This document shows positions 12,680 through 24,755 of a stretch of DNA of 64,000 nt, piece after piece. A program made the position numbers and the translations under genes. The stretch comes from Dermanyssus gallinae. Its lineage: Eukaryota; Arthropoda; Arachnida; Mesostigmata; Dermanyssidae. The notes below the pieces were generated by a model, which saw nothing but the letters and a program-made list of their open reading frames with translations, had not been told where the DNA came from and made no database searches. Numbering within the stretch: position 1 is the first letter of the stretch; every line of letters begins with the position of its first letter. Location of the stretch: positions 1 through 64,000 of the forward strand of contig QVRM01002469.1 of NCBI GenBank assembly GCA_003439945.1, given 5' to 3'.

Positions 12680-13666
12680 AATAATAATAATAATATTAAT
12701 AATAATAATAATAATAATTCAATGTAATCAATCATTTAGGGTGGGAACATGACATTTGGGTCCCTGCGAACGTGTGCACCGTTACGGGGGGTCCAGTGTA
12801 GAGACCAGCCATTTCTGGAGAGTGCCCCGAACCGAGGCCGCATTGCCCCGTTGCACATCCAGCGACAGGCGCTCTCTGAGAAAATCACCCGCTCGGTTGT
12901 CTCCGCTGGCTAGAAGCAGGCGTTTCCCGACCTTTTGTAGCAAACTTCGAGTGGATGGACCGGGCCCGCCAAGGGTCTCGAAGGCAAGGGGGTAAAACCT
13001 GTACGGGTACCCGATGTTCTGGTACTTTCTAACCTTGCTTGTCTCGGCGAGAGCCGAAGCATGACTAGCCCGGGCCGCGCCAGCACTGACCATTGAAGGG
13101 GCTAATGAGTCAGTAACTGTCGCGTCCCAAACCAGCATGCATCCGCTCTCGAAGGGAGTTAAGGTCAGCCCGTCAGGTCTCTTGCCTCTCTCCCTGTCTA
13201 GTCCGACGGGTTCAAGGACGCACGGCAGACCACTGGACCGTAAAGCTCGACTGAAGGTTTCATTCAGGGCTTGGTGTCTTGCTCGCCTACCTGCGCTGAC
13301 GATACAGGACAGCCCGTGGCGTCCATCTGGCCCGACGACGTCTCCGCAGACGCAGTTATGAGTGTATACAATGTCTGTTTCCAAACGAAGTCCGACGGCA
13401 ATCCTTACCGACTCATCATCTAACAGGGTCCCGATCCGGGCACAGGGAATGGCGTGTAGCCATGCGCCCGCCCCCTTGAAGGAGACGGCGCGCAGCCTGG
13501 CCTTGTCGGCGTCCGTCGTGCATCCCGCAATGAGGTCTACGACCCTTTGCTCATATAGAGCTGTTGACCATTCTTTCTGGTGTCCAGCTTCGGCGGGCTC
13601 GTGGCCGCACAGGGCAACTGCTCTACGGCGGTTTGTTTCCAATAATAATAATAATAATAATAATAA
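12680..13666 (-). mobile_element. 5'-truncated LINE with AAT-repeat tail
   Basis: The retrotransposon C-terminal ORF is followed on the minus strand by a short 3' untranslated segment and an (ATT)n tail (AAT on the plus strand at 12680-12718). At the 5' side the copy is cut off exactly at another AAT run (13644-13666). Integration into an AAT microsatellite, or an AAT-type target duplication, would explain both ends. Confidence 0.7.
12782..13642 (-). CDS. LINE C-terminal region with zinc knuckle and PD-(D/E)xK-like endonuclease
   Basis: An uninterrupted frame of 286 codons ends at a stop just left of 12782 and runs without a true Met into the AAT array, so it is the C-terminal part of a longer polyprotein. 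Motifs in order are KGAGAWLHAIP (about residue 55), a zinc-knuckle-like CVCGDVVGPDGRHGLSC followed by RRARHQALN (about 97-125), RGKRPDGL...LVWDATVTDSLAPS (about 150-182) and QRGNAASVRGTL near the end. The RPDG...VWDAT block is the characteristic nuclease-like region at the C terminus of a widespread invertebrate reverse-transcriptase family. In such elements it is thought to nick target DNA for target-primed reverse transcription. The lack of stops suggests a fairly recent copy. The reverse-transcriptase domain itself is missing. Confidence 0.75.
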   Translation of the reverse strand: METNRRRAVALCGHEPAEAGHQKEWSTALYEQRVVDLIAGCTTDADKARLRAVSFKGAGAWLHAIPCARIGTLLDDESVRIAVGLRLETDIVYTHNCVCGDVVGPDGRHGLSCIVSAGRRARHQALNETFSRALRSSGLPCVLEPVGLDRERGKRPDGLTLTPFESGCMLVWDATVTDSLAPSMVSAGAARASHASALAETSKVRKYQNIGYPYRFYPLAFETLGGPGPSTRSLLQKVGKRLLLASGDNRAGDFLRERLSLDVQRGNAASVRGTLQKWLVSTLDPP

Positions 13667-13999
13667 ACGTGGCTTTCATCAGAAGAGTCCCAGCAATGGG
13701 CAATTACTATGGCAAGGCTGTCTTGCGACATTGCCAGAACCGCGAGGTAGGTACAACTCAGAAATAATAATAATAATATACAGAACCAGCAGCACGCGAT
13801 GTGGTTTACTACGCAGTGAATGCTGCCCATTCAAACGACTTTCTAAAAGGATAGGTAAATAAAATTCAAATATATGTAAAGGGTTAGACGTGAAGTATGC
13901 CTTGTCGTACCTTCGTTCGTTCGTGACATATACGCCTCCTAAACTTTTCCCCGCGCTTCATTTACAAACACCCGCAACCATGGAAATGCTACCAGAGTC

Positions 14000-16740
14000 A
14001 GACGCGTACTCTATGTGCGTTGCTTTGCCCCTTGTTGCCCCTCAGATAAGAAGGAGAAAGAGGAACATCTACTCGGGGGGTTTTCGCTAGCTATCTGCTT
14101 GTTGTCTAATCAACGTTGCTGGGCGTTTTTACGCCCTTCGATGGGGAAGAATCAATTTCCGGCTCATCTCGGCTTCGGAAGTTCTTATTCTCATTTTAAG
14201 CCGGTGTCGTCAGACGCCAATCGCCTCCTAAACAGATGGTGCTGGCTAAAAAATGTTGTTAAACAATGTTTGGCCGTGACTATGTCGGCTAAATGTTGTA
14301 TAGAAACGGCTTAAGCGCGAAAAGTGTTTACTTCGGCTTCGTAGAAACGATGTATGTGCATAACAGGTCCGACACATTTCAATCACACGCACCAATATGC
14401 TCCGAACAAGCTATGTGCTTGAAATGGAGCTTGAAATTAATGTGTGCAATTATCTTACAAGAAATGTCAATAAACCAACAGTTGAAAAAAAATAGGTACA
14501 TAATTCAAACCCAAATTGTTACAAAAATTCAATCAAAAGGATGACGCTTGGTTTATTTATTATAATGATAAACGTCGTAAAGCGTAATTGTACTTGTAAC
14601 CTTGATTGTTTTAAGAGTAAGTGTGTTGGACTAACCCATGCGGATGACGTGTACAGTTTAAATACACAAACATGCGACACTTAACCGGGTCGTTGCTCAC
14701 TCTAGCCAATCCGGTCTACTGACTATCTGGTTGCAGTTTAATCGGCAACCAACCACCACTACATTTATTTTGTATCTTTGATTGTGTCTCTTACAACCAT
14801 TTCCATTTAAACTACTTACATTTGAGTCTCGTTGCATTTCTACTACGTCTGCGATTGATAATTTTGTTTTCTTTATTATTCATAAATATTTTAGAATATT
14901 TAGTTAAAATCACAAACTTTAAACGATGACGAAGAAGGAAAGCGTCCTCGGGGGCGGGGGGGGGGGGGTTTCTCACTTCGAGAAATTCAATTCTAGATTA
15001 TTCTCCGTCTGCCTAAAGCTCAATTGGGACAGAAAACCACAGGTGCCATATAGCCGGCATCAGATCACAGCCGGCATAGATAAATAACATTTCGATATTG
15101 CGTGAGGTGATAGTTCGTGACTATTGTCGACTATCGACGCTAACACAACCGGTGCAACCCGTAGCGTGATCGTCATAGAAATACTCTATATAGAAGGCAC
15201 CTAATACAAAACTTAACCGAAATTGGAATAGTGAAACGATCAAGATCCAATAACGGCTGTTGTTGAGACAGCGCCACTTCGAACACTGACCACAACGGTA
15301 GCAGATACGATGCCTAACATCCTTCATGCTACAGTACCGGGAACAACTAGCAACCACGTCGAAAAACGGTAAATATGTTTGTAAATGTTTTTTTTTGTAT
15401 ACTTTACTGGTGCCGGGCCTTCGCTGATCAAGATGGCGGAGACCCTCGGGAAGAGAAGGAGGAGACCTCGCCATTGCATTTCGGCAGCGCTGAGGCCTGC
15501 CACTCTCCCAACTGGGGAAGATGAGGCATATCATGAGTAAAACAAAACGCGAATCAGTACAAATAGAACACACATGATAGTTGAGAAAAAGTTAGAGTCT
15601 CAATAGTACCAGCAACGATAGCATCTAGCGCTGCATCAGCTTTTTTGTCGGCGCCAGGTGGCTACCACGGACGCAGGAGCACAGCTACTAAGGCGAAGCC
15701 TAAGACCCCAGCAGCCCTACACAAGAGTCGAGAGGGTTTACGACCGAGAGCGAAGGTCGACCCACGACGACTAAGAAATGGCTGGTCAGAGCCGCCGTCG
15801 GAAACAGCTCTTGGAATACGCTACAAACTAGCATATGCAGTTTGCGAGCGCATTTATTGTGCAATACTTCGCGATTGGTTTGTTGTGTTTATTATGCCAA
15901 GTGCCTCTTTTCCATAAGATCCTGCGTGAGACTGCTCGATGGGTAAAACCTCGTGACTTGTCAGAGGACGAAACAAGACCCGGCCTTTTCTAGCACAAGA
16001 CTTGCTACTAACCAAGTTTGACGAGAGCCGGTCTTCTTTGTCGAGACTCGTCACGGGTTGTACGACTTGGGTGCAGTTTTATGACTCTCTGCACCTCTAG
16101 AGCTTGCAATGGTCAGGCGTCGGATGCGTGATTATCATGATCATAAATGATCATAATCGCTGCGCTTTTGGAGGCGGTCTGTTGTGGATAAACGTTCCTG
16201 ATAGCATTTTTACTAGAGGATTTCGTAGGTGTGAGTATTCAACTTCGTATCCAGGTTAAAGTTAATACACGAACGAGCGTTCTCATAGCGTTTCCGCGCC
16301 ATGCGCGCGACCCATCGTTGGACGCAGACAACAGATTTCCTTGCAGGTCAGCGTGCACCAACAGTTTGCCTAAATCGTCTTACAGGATGCTGTTGCATTT
16401 ATATTGTATAATTATTTTTATCCTACTGGATTTAACTGCGTGCCACTGTCGCTGCTAGAGTCGATTGAGTGTACTTACAATCAAATCCCCGGCGAAGCAA
16501 AACGCAACGGAAAGTCTGTATGAAAAACGCCCCATACACTTTTTATAGCTGGAGGTCTATTTGCCTTTAGTCGAATTCGCCTTTTGGCTCGGCACAAGGC
16601 CAGTTTCTGTATTTCAAGAGCAAAGACGACGACAACATGGGCAACGTGGACGATCCAAATCTCTATTGGGCATCGTGTCGGAGCACAGTTTTAAGGAAAC
16701 ATTGATTATAAATAAGAAAGCGTGATTATTTTGAGATTGT
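14000..16740. other. Non-coding stretch
   Basis: No recognisable gene. There is a 13-14 bp G run near 14955-14970. A 35-codon ORF starts at an AAGATGGCGG motif (ATG 15433, TAA 15538-15540), but with nothing to support expression I do not call it a gene. Confidence 0.4.
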
Positions 16741-17430
16741 TTAAACACTTGAAGAAGGCTCTACCCCCGAGCCATTCGAGTGCAGAAAAGGTCGAGGTAC
16801 ACAGGACGGGATCTATGAACTTCAATCGGAGGTCGAGCAGACGTCGGCTGTACCCTTTTTACGGATTCTGTCAAAGCATTTGAACAAAGTCCCCTGAAAT
16901 ACCTGATTAGAAAGTGACGGGCACGTTCCAATCAATTATTTTGATACGCAGGAGTAGGTGGTTCTCTTCCGCGAGTGCTTTTCAACTTCTTTGCTGAAAA
17001 CCGCCATGAAGTAAACACAAAGGGGCTAAAGACACCTTGCAGCTGCGTCAAAGTGTGGGCACTCCTCCGTTGCCTGCCTTGTTCCTTACTCTTAGCAGGC
17101 CAAGCCCACCACACGCTGCCGTCGTAGGGGCGACTGTTATAGTAGTGGTTCACCGGGTACACTACTGTGCCATCCGTCTAATTGTGCTCGACATAGAAAC
17201 TTACCTTCATCGTAAGGGCCTAAGAAAAATGTTTCACACAACACATAGTTTCACACAACACATACTTAGCCTGTTCTTGTCTTGCCGCGGACAGCAAGGA
17301 ACCGCTTTGTGTACCTGCTAGTAGGTTGCGGACCCTCCGTAAAAATCATCACAGGCAGGCTTAGGTCACCTATTACAGGATCATTTCAGCAATTTTTGTT
17401 GGAGTGTGGAGCAGGAAGAGTGATCGAATC
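16741..17430 (+). pseudogene. Decayed LINE reverse-transcriptase copy
   Basis: Broken frames preserve a palm-like segment near 16850-16910, a GTPPLPALFLTLSRP segment (17055-17110) that parallels the GDNLSPLLFAVLLSDLP motif of the intact LINE at 31.6-32.9 kb, and LPRTARNRFVYLLVGCGPS (about 17284-17340) that parallels LPRNAQNRLVYALAGTGPY of that element. Many stops and frameshifts intervene. The DNA also resembles the copy at 19.3 kb (shared GGTCGAGGTAC and downstream bases), so the two are relics of one dispersed family. Confidence 0.65.
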
Positions 17431-19264
17431 CTCGGTAAAGGTAGCGCACTTAGATGTGTGCCTCGGCAGGAAAATTTTGAATACAATGGCATGCACTAAT
17501 CGGTAAAAGGTACATTGTACATGGTTACCATTACTTGGTGTGCTTGAGTCAAAGATTTCACTAGATTGGCGATCAATGCCGTTGCCGGTTCTGCTCCCAG
17601 ACGTGAGCCAAATATCACGCAGCGAGGTGCCAGGCGTACCGCTGGTACCTGCACCCTTCGCCCGGTGGGCGGTCGCGGAAATAGTCAAATTATACATAAT
17701 CAGCTTAAGCACTCATTTGCACTATTGTGCCGTCTCTGGGTCGCTTGGTAGATGTCTTTGTTTAAAGTCACCTTTACCACGCGGCTCACGTTTTGCCGGC
17801 GGTTTGGAATGAAGTCGACGACACGGCCTTTCAATCTGGATTTTCAGCCTCAGGGCTCGTGTCTTGAACGTAGCTTCTGGCCAGCGTACATGACACCGTA
17901 ATATACTAAACGAAAAAACGACCACAAGCCCTAGGGGTGAGAGCTTTTCCGTCTGGTTTCACCTTACCGTTCCGACTGAGACCGACAGGCTTTTTCACTG
18001 GCGGAATGTGGGCCGAGTAGAGGGCGCGAAAGACAATATCGTTGATGACGAAGTGACGTACGTGCAAGTCAAATTTGTTTTTGTTTCAGATTGCTTCACA
18101 GAAACCATGCTATTCGTTGCTGCTTAATCGAGTCCATGACGAGAGTATTTAATTCGATCTCACATGGCACAAAGATTATCAAGCTCACGTAAGCAAAACA
18201 CGGACAGTTGTACGTCAGGTTTCTTTTTTTTAGTAATCTAAACAGTACACTGCGCAAAACAAGCAAATACTGTCTTGGCGGAGCGGAAAATTATGCCTAC
18301 TTCCTTAGAAACCTGCCTAAAGGAGCAGAAGGTCACAGGAGCATTTTATCACACTTGTAAACTGTTTCTACGAGAGCTTTAAATAAAACAGCCACTGCGC
18401 AAAACTAATCTTTCACCTCGAAAATATTCCGGCTCACGCCTACACAGTCGCAGTGAAGAAGTTAAAAATGCTCCGTGGTAAGAAGCATCGTCGGCATTCG
18501 AGACTATTTACAACGGTTTTCCTTTTTAGGCGGTATATCAGATAACCTAGTGTGGGTTTTGCTCAGAATACTATTTAAGTCTCGACGTAACCAGGGTTTC
18601 CGGGTTACAGGGGAGTCTACGTATCTTCTTTGTTTTCTACATAAACCCATTTTTATTAATTTTTTTCCTATGCTGGTCTCTACAAGTATTCGGTTACGCT
18701 GATGACCGGCCAATGAATCGACACAAATCGTCAGCTCTCGAAGTACTACACCTTTTAGCTCTGGTTTAGACTGGTTTGTGGTCAATTTTGTTTCTCTTAA
18801 GCTTGCGCTTGATGTACACAAAACGTTAGCGTGATGACTATTTAAAAGGCATCGTGCTAAAATGCAAACGACAGCAAATGCAGTTTTTGTCCGTGTAATG
18901 AAAATCGGTTTATTTTAGACAAGCAGGTGCCTACGGTTAATTCTTAGCAAGAATCTGAAATGGCTACTATTGTCGCCCTGCGTCCCCCTAGGCCATCCGC
19001 TCTATTAACGCGCAGATCTTCTTCAGCACACTCAGCGGAATGCTTTCTGCCCATATCACAACACATGAAATACTACCTTAAGCTATACTGGTAGCTAATG
19101 CAATGCGCAGATTTTGTAAACCTGTTGATAAACTCATCCGATGTTAATCTATAGATTTTTTTAAGTTCCTTATAATCTTCAAATTTTAATTATAGTAGAA
19201 ATTATTAGTAAACAGATTTCGAGTCCAATGTGTTAGAACAAGCTTTAAGTTTAATTATCTCGAG

Positions 19265-19800
19265 GCTGTTTCGAGATGCGGAGAAAACCGAACCTTCAAA
19301 GCAATTCGGACTCAAGAAGGGTCGAGGTACGTAGGACGTGATCCGTGTACTCAGTCGGAAGTTGAGCCGGTGTTAGCTGACCAGCCGAGGGTCACTTCCG
19401 TCGTCTTCATGGATTATGTCAAAGCCTTTGCCAAAGCATGCCGTTGCTTACTATACGATTCATTTCGACATGAGGGCACTTTGCAGCTGAGTCAAAACGT
19501 ATGGCCCCCTCAAGGGAGCCCTCTTAGTTGCCTAGCCTTTTCCTTACCTAGCCGGCCATGTGCGGGAGGAGTTTAGAAACGCCGTCGTCATGTATGCGGA
19601 CGACATAGTAGTGGCCCACCGGGTCCCGTCAAATTGTCGGCGACGAAGACACTTATTTTCAACGTAAGGGTCGGCAAACGAATTCGCGGATGACGAAAGC
19701 CATTAAGTTTCACCGTGGGTTCGATTAGATGCAGCTGACGTAATACCTTGCTGTGGCCAATCGCAACAAAGCGCTCATAGCAAAAGAAAGAAAATATTAT
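19265..19800 (+). pseudogene. Decayed LINE reverse-transcriptase copy
   Basis: The readable blocks are TSVVFMDYVKAFAKA (about 19393-19437), WPPQGSPLSCLAFSLPS (about 19500-19550) and, in a shifted frame, VVMYADDIVVAHRV (about 19583-19625) with the YADD catalytic motif. Block order is correct for a LINE reverse transcriptase. At least two frameshifts and several stops make it non-functional. It is the better preserved sister of the copy at 16.7-17.4 kb. Confidence 0.7.
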
Positions 19801-19999
19801 TTCAACGCCTCCGACTGTGACTTTCGGCAGGAGCAGTAACCTTACTCGAGTGACTAAGGCGAATATTCGTTTAATTTCAATTTGGCCCTACGTGACGTCA
19901 AGGGCTACTGTATAGTGGCGTAATTCATCGAGCGCCTAACGCATCTTATGAAATCTGTTGAGACACCACCTCGGCTACATTTCGGAGCCCTTCATCTGA

Positions 20000-21000
20000 T
20001 TGGGCTAATTTGAAGGTCAACGTCCGCTGACAATTTGTCGCTTCTTTCGCAGTTTCAGACCGGTGTCTTATAGGATATGGTTTACCAACGATCAGAGAGG
20101 CCAGCGCGTTAAGTTTGGGTCGCCGCTGGCGCTATCGCTAATGATTCTAGGAAACAGCTGCCCCACATGAGAGCCATCTTCTCGTTTGGATCTGCGACGG
20201 GGGTCCGGTAGTAACCATTTGCTTTCAAATCATAGCGACAAACCGGTCTATGAGCATAAGCTGGAAATCAATTAAAATACTAAAACACTATTATAAACGT
20301 TTGTTCCAGCTGCATCAGCGACCACCTACATGAATATACATCTTATAAGTAGGTTATTTCAATTTTAGTCGTTGGTAAATTGCCTAGTATACATCTAGAT
20401 CGTATGTGTTCATGAACTTGGGCAGAGTGGTAATTTTAGCGCTGTGCCCAGTCTCATTAAACCCATTTTTACTGGTTTTATAACGGACCTAAAAATATAT
20501 ATGGCGTTCATTCGCATTCGTATTCTCAAAGTGAATGCTATGGGATTACTAAATGCGTTTATAAGTAATGAGTAGAGATTACTGTTAACTCTACAGAAAA
20601 ACACCTAACGATTCGATATCAGATACTCAAGTGCGGCGAGTTAACTACTAACCCGAGAACCCGGAGTGGGAAACGTCCTGACCCGATATTGAATACGTTT
20701 TTAATTTAGTACTCAGTGTTAAATACATCAGCTTTTAAAATAACGCATTTATGTGGATAGATGTATTTATTCTTCGCTTAACATATTTACCTAAGTACAC
20801 ATGCTACCCTTTTATATCACCGGGGCGCTTAGAGGGACAGCATAAGTGGTAACACGATGAGCTGTCAAGGGTTCCTCCAACCTTCCTTGTGACAGCATGG
20901 TCGCTAAATGATTTATTATTAATTTAATTTCATTCATAGCTCAAAGACTATTAAAAATACCAAATTATTGCAATAATGCGAAAAAAAATCTAGATATTTA
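20000..21000. other. Non-coding stretch
   Basis: No gene seen. The bases near 20825-20900 resemble those near 52250-52330 (shared core CCTTGTG(A/G)CAGCATGG), indicating an old dispersed repeat. Confidence 0.35.
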
Positions 21001-21039
21001 CGAAACGTTGTTTGGTGCTGTGCTCTCAAGTCACCGCCT

Positions 21040-21660
21040 TCAGTTGTGTCGCACCGCACTTTGGATTCAGCGCAACTGAATTCGTGTCAGGAACTTCTCT
21101 TTCTTTTCTAGCGACAACCTCCATATGCGGCGCGGCAACCTCCGCCTGTCCATCTGCCAGTGCATCTGGACAAGCGAGCGGGTCTTCGGTGCCCACAACA
21201 GGCTATGGCGGTGTGTTTCTTCCTCGTTTCATGCAGTCATCTGTCCGAGCCAGCTGCTGGCTGTTTGCCAACGTCAGAGACGAGTCTCTGTTTGCATCCT
21301 AGCCCCCTCTCCCCCCGCCCATATAATCACGGGTGGGGCGCGAGGAAGAGAGACGAAGCCCCTTCAGTAGCGGCGCCCTCGTCGTCGTCGTTGTCGTCTG
21401 GCGCCCCTGATGGGGTCGACGATGTTTTGCAGCCGCCAGACGGCGGTGGGGTGCATTTTGACGTAGGTGCTCCGAGGCGGTCTTCTGTGTTGCCACAACC
21501 GCCATCCCTAGCAGCAGCAGCGGGAGCCGCTGCTGCTGCTGCGAAATATACAAGGTTGGGGGCTACGACCAGCCCTCTGGCGCGGCTGCTGATCCTCGAG
21601 TCCGTATGCGAAAGGTAGTGACTCGGGGAGAAAGGGCCCTTCTTCCAGCGAGCCATTCAA
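21040..21660. other. GC-rich stretch with overlapping open frames, unrecognised
   Basis: GC content rises sharply here and long frames are open on both strands (plus 21160-21618 and minus 21327-21656), rich in Ala, Ser, Pro and Gly. No domain, signal or splice pattern supports one frame over the other. It may be a CpG-rich regulatory region, a non-coding exon or an old retroelement. Confidence 0.3.
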
Positions 21661-21740
21661 GGTCAAGGTGCTAGTTGAATCACCACAGGAACCCTTGAAA
21701 ACCTCAAGAAGTTGTGGGCGGGAGGGTGTAGTGGAAATCG

Positions 21741-21812
21741 AGTGGCGACTGGAATCGAGTGGCTTTCGACTCTGAGGTCATAAGTCACAGGTTCGATTCT
21801 AGCACGACGCCG
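21741..21812 (+). other. tRNA-like sequence, probably a SINE head
   Basis: A segment with an A-box-like GAGTGGCGACTGGAATCGAGTGG and a clear B box, GGTTCGATTCT, spaced as in a tRNA. The acceptor arms do not pair well enough for me to call a functional tRNA gene. A tRNA-derived retroposon is more likely. Confidence 0.45.
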
Positions 21813-23056
21813 AATAAGTAGGTGGCGATGTTTTAATATTATTATTCGCGTTCTAGGTGTACAGACAATAGTTCTAATCTCAAATACTTTTTTTCCTGCT
21901 TCCACTTTCCTTAGCAAGCCGTGAATACATTTTGTCGTTTCTTCTCTGACAGGCACCAGTCCTTATCAAGATGTAGTTAATTTACGTTACTTCTCCTTTT
22001 CAGCATAGTACACAACACACCCCATGCTAAGAGGGCTACGATCAAGACAGGAGGAAGCCACTGTGCAGTACACTGTAGCGTCCCATTTCCACGTATTGAA
22101 CATGCGACTGCAAGGAATGGTCACATTTTCGGGTGGCTTGTTAGTACTAAATTTGAGATCTCGAAGCTTCAACGTTGCCGATAGCCTTTCTTCGCGAGGA
22201 GCTCGTCCTCGTATAAGTTAGTTTAGCTTCATATGTTATAAAAATCTACCGGAATAGGGTTCTCGGGCAGCTTAGCGGATGCAGCTTGAGAGTTTCGACT
22301 TCATTTCCGCATGCTTCACTAAAAAGGATAAGCTCCCTGAAGTTTCCTTTACCAGAACGGCAACCATGCGAACAGCCTTTGGAACGTGCATGGTGCTTAG
22401 TTGTGACGATGGCACAGGTGGCTCGTCCAATTAACTGCGCCTGCGTCTACTTTCCTCTATTTACGAATTATAATTATTACTATTATTATTACTGCTACTA
22501 CTCAGGCTTGCCGCCATGCGTAGCCGGCAAACCTACAAACGTTTGCGCCGAACTCAAGAAACAGTATACACAAGGAACCCACGACCACCTTGCGTTGCTA
22601 AGCGATCTATTATAGTTTCAACGATACATTACAACAATACACCGCCCGCAGCGACATTACGATCCCGCACACAATGTTGCAGACACTGAGTACGGTAGTA
22701 GAGCTGAGTGAGTGACTGAGTGTTAGATCTGCAAGATCATCCAGAACTCTCATCATTTCTGCTGCTGCTGCTTCTTTTGCCTATGTGGAGCCAACCATTG
22801 TGAGTCTGCCTGGGTGCCTGCCTGGGTGCCTGCCTGTCTTATTATCGTTGGCATTTTGTGTGGCAGTCTAGCATCAGTCGCTAGTCGCTGTTTCGGCGGC
22901 CTCTACTGGCCTCTCGATCTATCTGTCTATCGGTCAGCCGCTCGGTGTGCTCGGTGTGTTGACTGCCCGCGTGTTGAGCCTGTCGCCAACTATTAGACGG
23001 ATCGTATTTATGTTTAATAATAGGATGAACTATTTTGTACATATTCTATTCGAGTG

Positions 23057-23078
23057 AAATAAATATGATTGATTGATT
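23057..23078 (+). repeat. Retroelement-type 3' tail (AATAAA plus TGAT repeats)
   Basis: AATAAATATGATTGATTGAT follows an AT-rich segment at 22980-23056 that lacks a gene. AATAAA followed by a short TGAT repeat is a common 3' end of arthropod LINEs, so an old LINE tail is likely, though no coding part is recognisable upstream. Confidence 0.35.
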
Positions 23079-23099
23079 AAACGCAAAGGTGTAGGTAGG

Positions 23100-24655
23100 T
23101 AGGTAGGTTCTCGCTTTCTCCACACAGAGGAGGGGGACAAAGAAGTGCGCCCATTGCTTCCGACGCCGACGCCGCCGCCGCTGGCGCGGCTGCTGTGTGA
23201 CCGCCACAGCTTTCCGCCCTCGCGCTTCTCCATGGAGCCTCTGTCCGTCGAGTCGGGCCAGCTGGAACCACCAAGATGGCGGCGTTGACTTGTGTCAACG
23301 GACACAGCGGTCTGCTGCCACTGCTGCTGCTGCTGTTGTTTTTGCGTGACAGATGCTACACACTGTAGCCTGCTGCCCTCCGTCTGGCTCTCCTGATCCG
23401 TGGTGTTCTTGCTCCGTGCTCCTCCGTGCTGGCTCTTCTCTAAACTCTAGTCAACTCTACTCAACTGCTAACTCGAGACTCAACTACACACGCCATCATC
23501 GCTTGGGATTGGGGGCGCGAGTATAGGCCTGCCTCCTGCAAGTGCGAATGACACACACCGACAAGTTCGTCGTCGGAAGCCGGCAGATGCCATCAACTCA
23601 ATTGGTGGATCACTCACTGTGTACTTACCTACATACCTAACTTACAGGCTAGCTTAACAGGTCTGACCACAGTCTGGCTGGCCTACCTGAACTGTGTCGC
23701 AGAGGCAACAAGCATGCTAACGAAAGCAACATAACCGAGCACGGCAACCTTCGCAATAATAACTCGGATTACAGCAACAGCGCCAGGAGCAACAACAACA
23801 ACCACAACAACAACACCTAGCAGCCGCCGTAGCAACAAACAGAACAACAACGACGACGACGACAGCAACAACAACGACAACTATATCAACAATAACAACG
23901 ACAACGATCACTACGATAACAACAACAACAAGCATTCTTGGGGACTTCTATTGCAAGCTAAGTTGCCACACCATATCCTAAGTGAGGACGACACAGTCGG
24001 AAGTGTTGATACTGTTGTTATTGTTCTTGTTGCTACCGTCGTTGTCGTGGTGTGCTTTGTGTGCTTTTATTGTCGTCGCTGTCGTCATCAGGCCGCCGAT
24101 GTGTGCAATGGCGCGACGTACGCTGCCGTTGCACCACGATGATGATTGAGGTGCTTCGTATGTACACTGGTTTGTGGCCATCAACGCCAAGTCGACCCTG
24201 ACACTGTCGTTGACCTGGACGGCGACGTCGACGACGACAACTACGATAACAGATGTCGCGTGTTCGTGATTTCGTGATTTCGTGTTCGTGATGTGATTCT
24301 GTGATATCTACAAGCGAGTAAGACAATCTACGATACGACAACTCTGTCCTATCTATGTGCGAACGACCAGCAAACTGCCAGCCAAGCGATCAACGAAAAG
24401 TGCAGCAACAACAACAAAGAAAACGACAACGAAACAACAACAACAACAACAAGAGAAAACCTCGACGCCTCAGCAACCTCGTCCCATTTCCTTTCGCCTA
24501 CGGCTGCTGGTTGAGACGCGGCCCGACAACTCAGCTCGACAACTTAGCTCACGGCTGGTATTGAGTTGGTGCGTCGTGAATCGCGTCCATCGGCGCATCC
24601 TTGCCTCGCCGTCCTGCCTTTCTGTCAGGTCTGTTCGCGGATTTGCGCGTTCACA
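23100..24655 (+). promoter_or_regulatory. Probable promoter / 5' untranslated region of the NPDC1-family gene
   Basis: This GC-richer stretch, full of CAA/CGA triplets, ends directly at the start codon of the signal-peptide exon. An AAGATGGCGGCG element at 23273-23284 matches the YY1-type motif often found near animal transcription starts. Its ATG opens a 30-codon frame rich in Leu that could be an upstream ORF or an alternative signal peptide. No transcription start can be fixed from sequence alone. Confidence 0.3.
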
Positions 24656-24755
24656 ATGATGGGCCAGCTGGGGTGCGCGCCGTGGATCGCGCTTCTGCTA
24701 ACAGCAGCTTCAGCCGCTACGGCCGCTGTCGACGGTTCTCAAACGTTCGACAAAG
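24656..24755 (+). CDS. NPDC1: NPDC1-family gene, exon 1 (signal peptide)
   Basis: Starts at ATGATGGGCC and encodes a typical signal peptide: a short N region, a hydrophobic core (WIALLLTAASAATA) and a small-residue cleavage site before VDGSQTFDK. It ends at a good donor (AAAG|GTTTGT) in phase 1. The exon at 48821 begins with the two bases needed to complete an Asp codon, so joining them gives ...TFDKDFSDPADDPN. Vertebrate NPDC1 likewise begins with a signal peptide. The link across about 24 kb rests on splice phase, strand and protein logic, not on homology of this exon. Vertebrate NPDC1 also has a cysteine-rich stretch after the signal peptide. I find no such exon in the intron, so it may be absent or overlooked. 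Confidence 0.6.

Noticed and set aside
15121..15573. 150-codon minus-strand frame with several Cys residues
   Set aside because: The Cys pairs do not form a known zinc-binding pattern, a plus-strand ORF overlaps it, and no splice sites stand out.
21741..21812. A functional tRNA gene
   Set aside because: The B box is good, but the acceptor and anticodon stems do not pair convincingly; treated as a SINE-like remnant.
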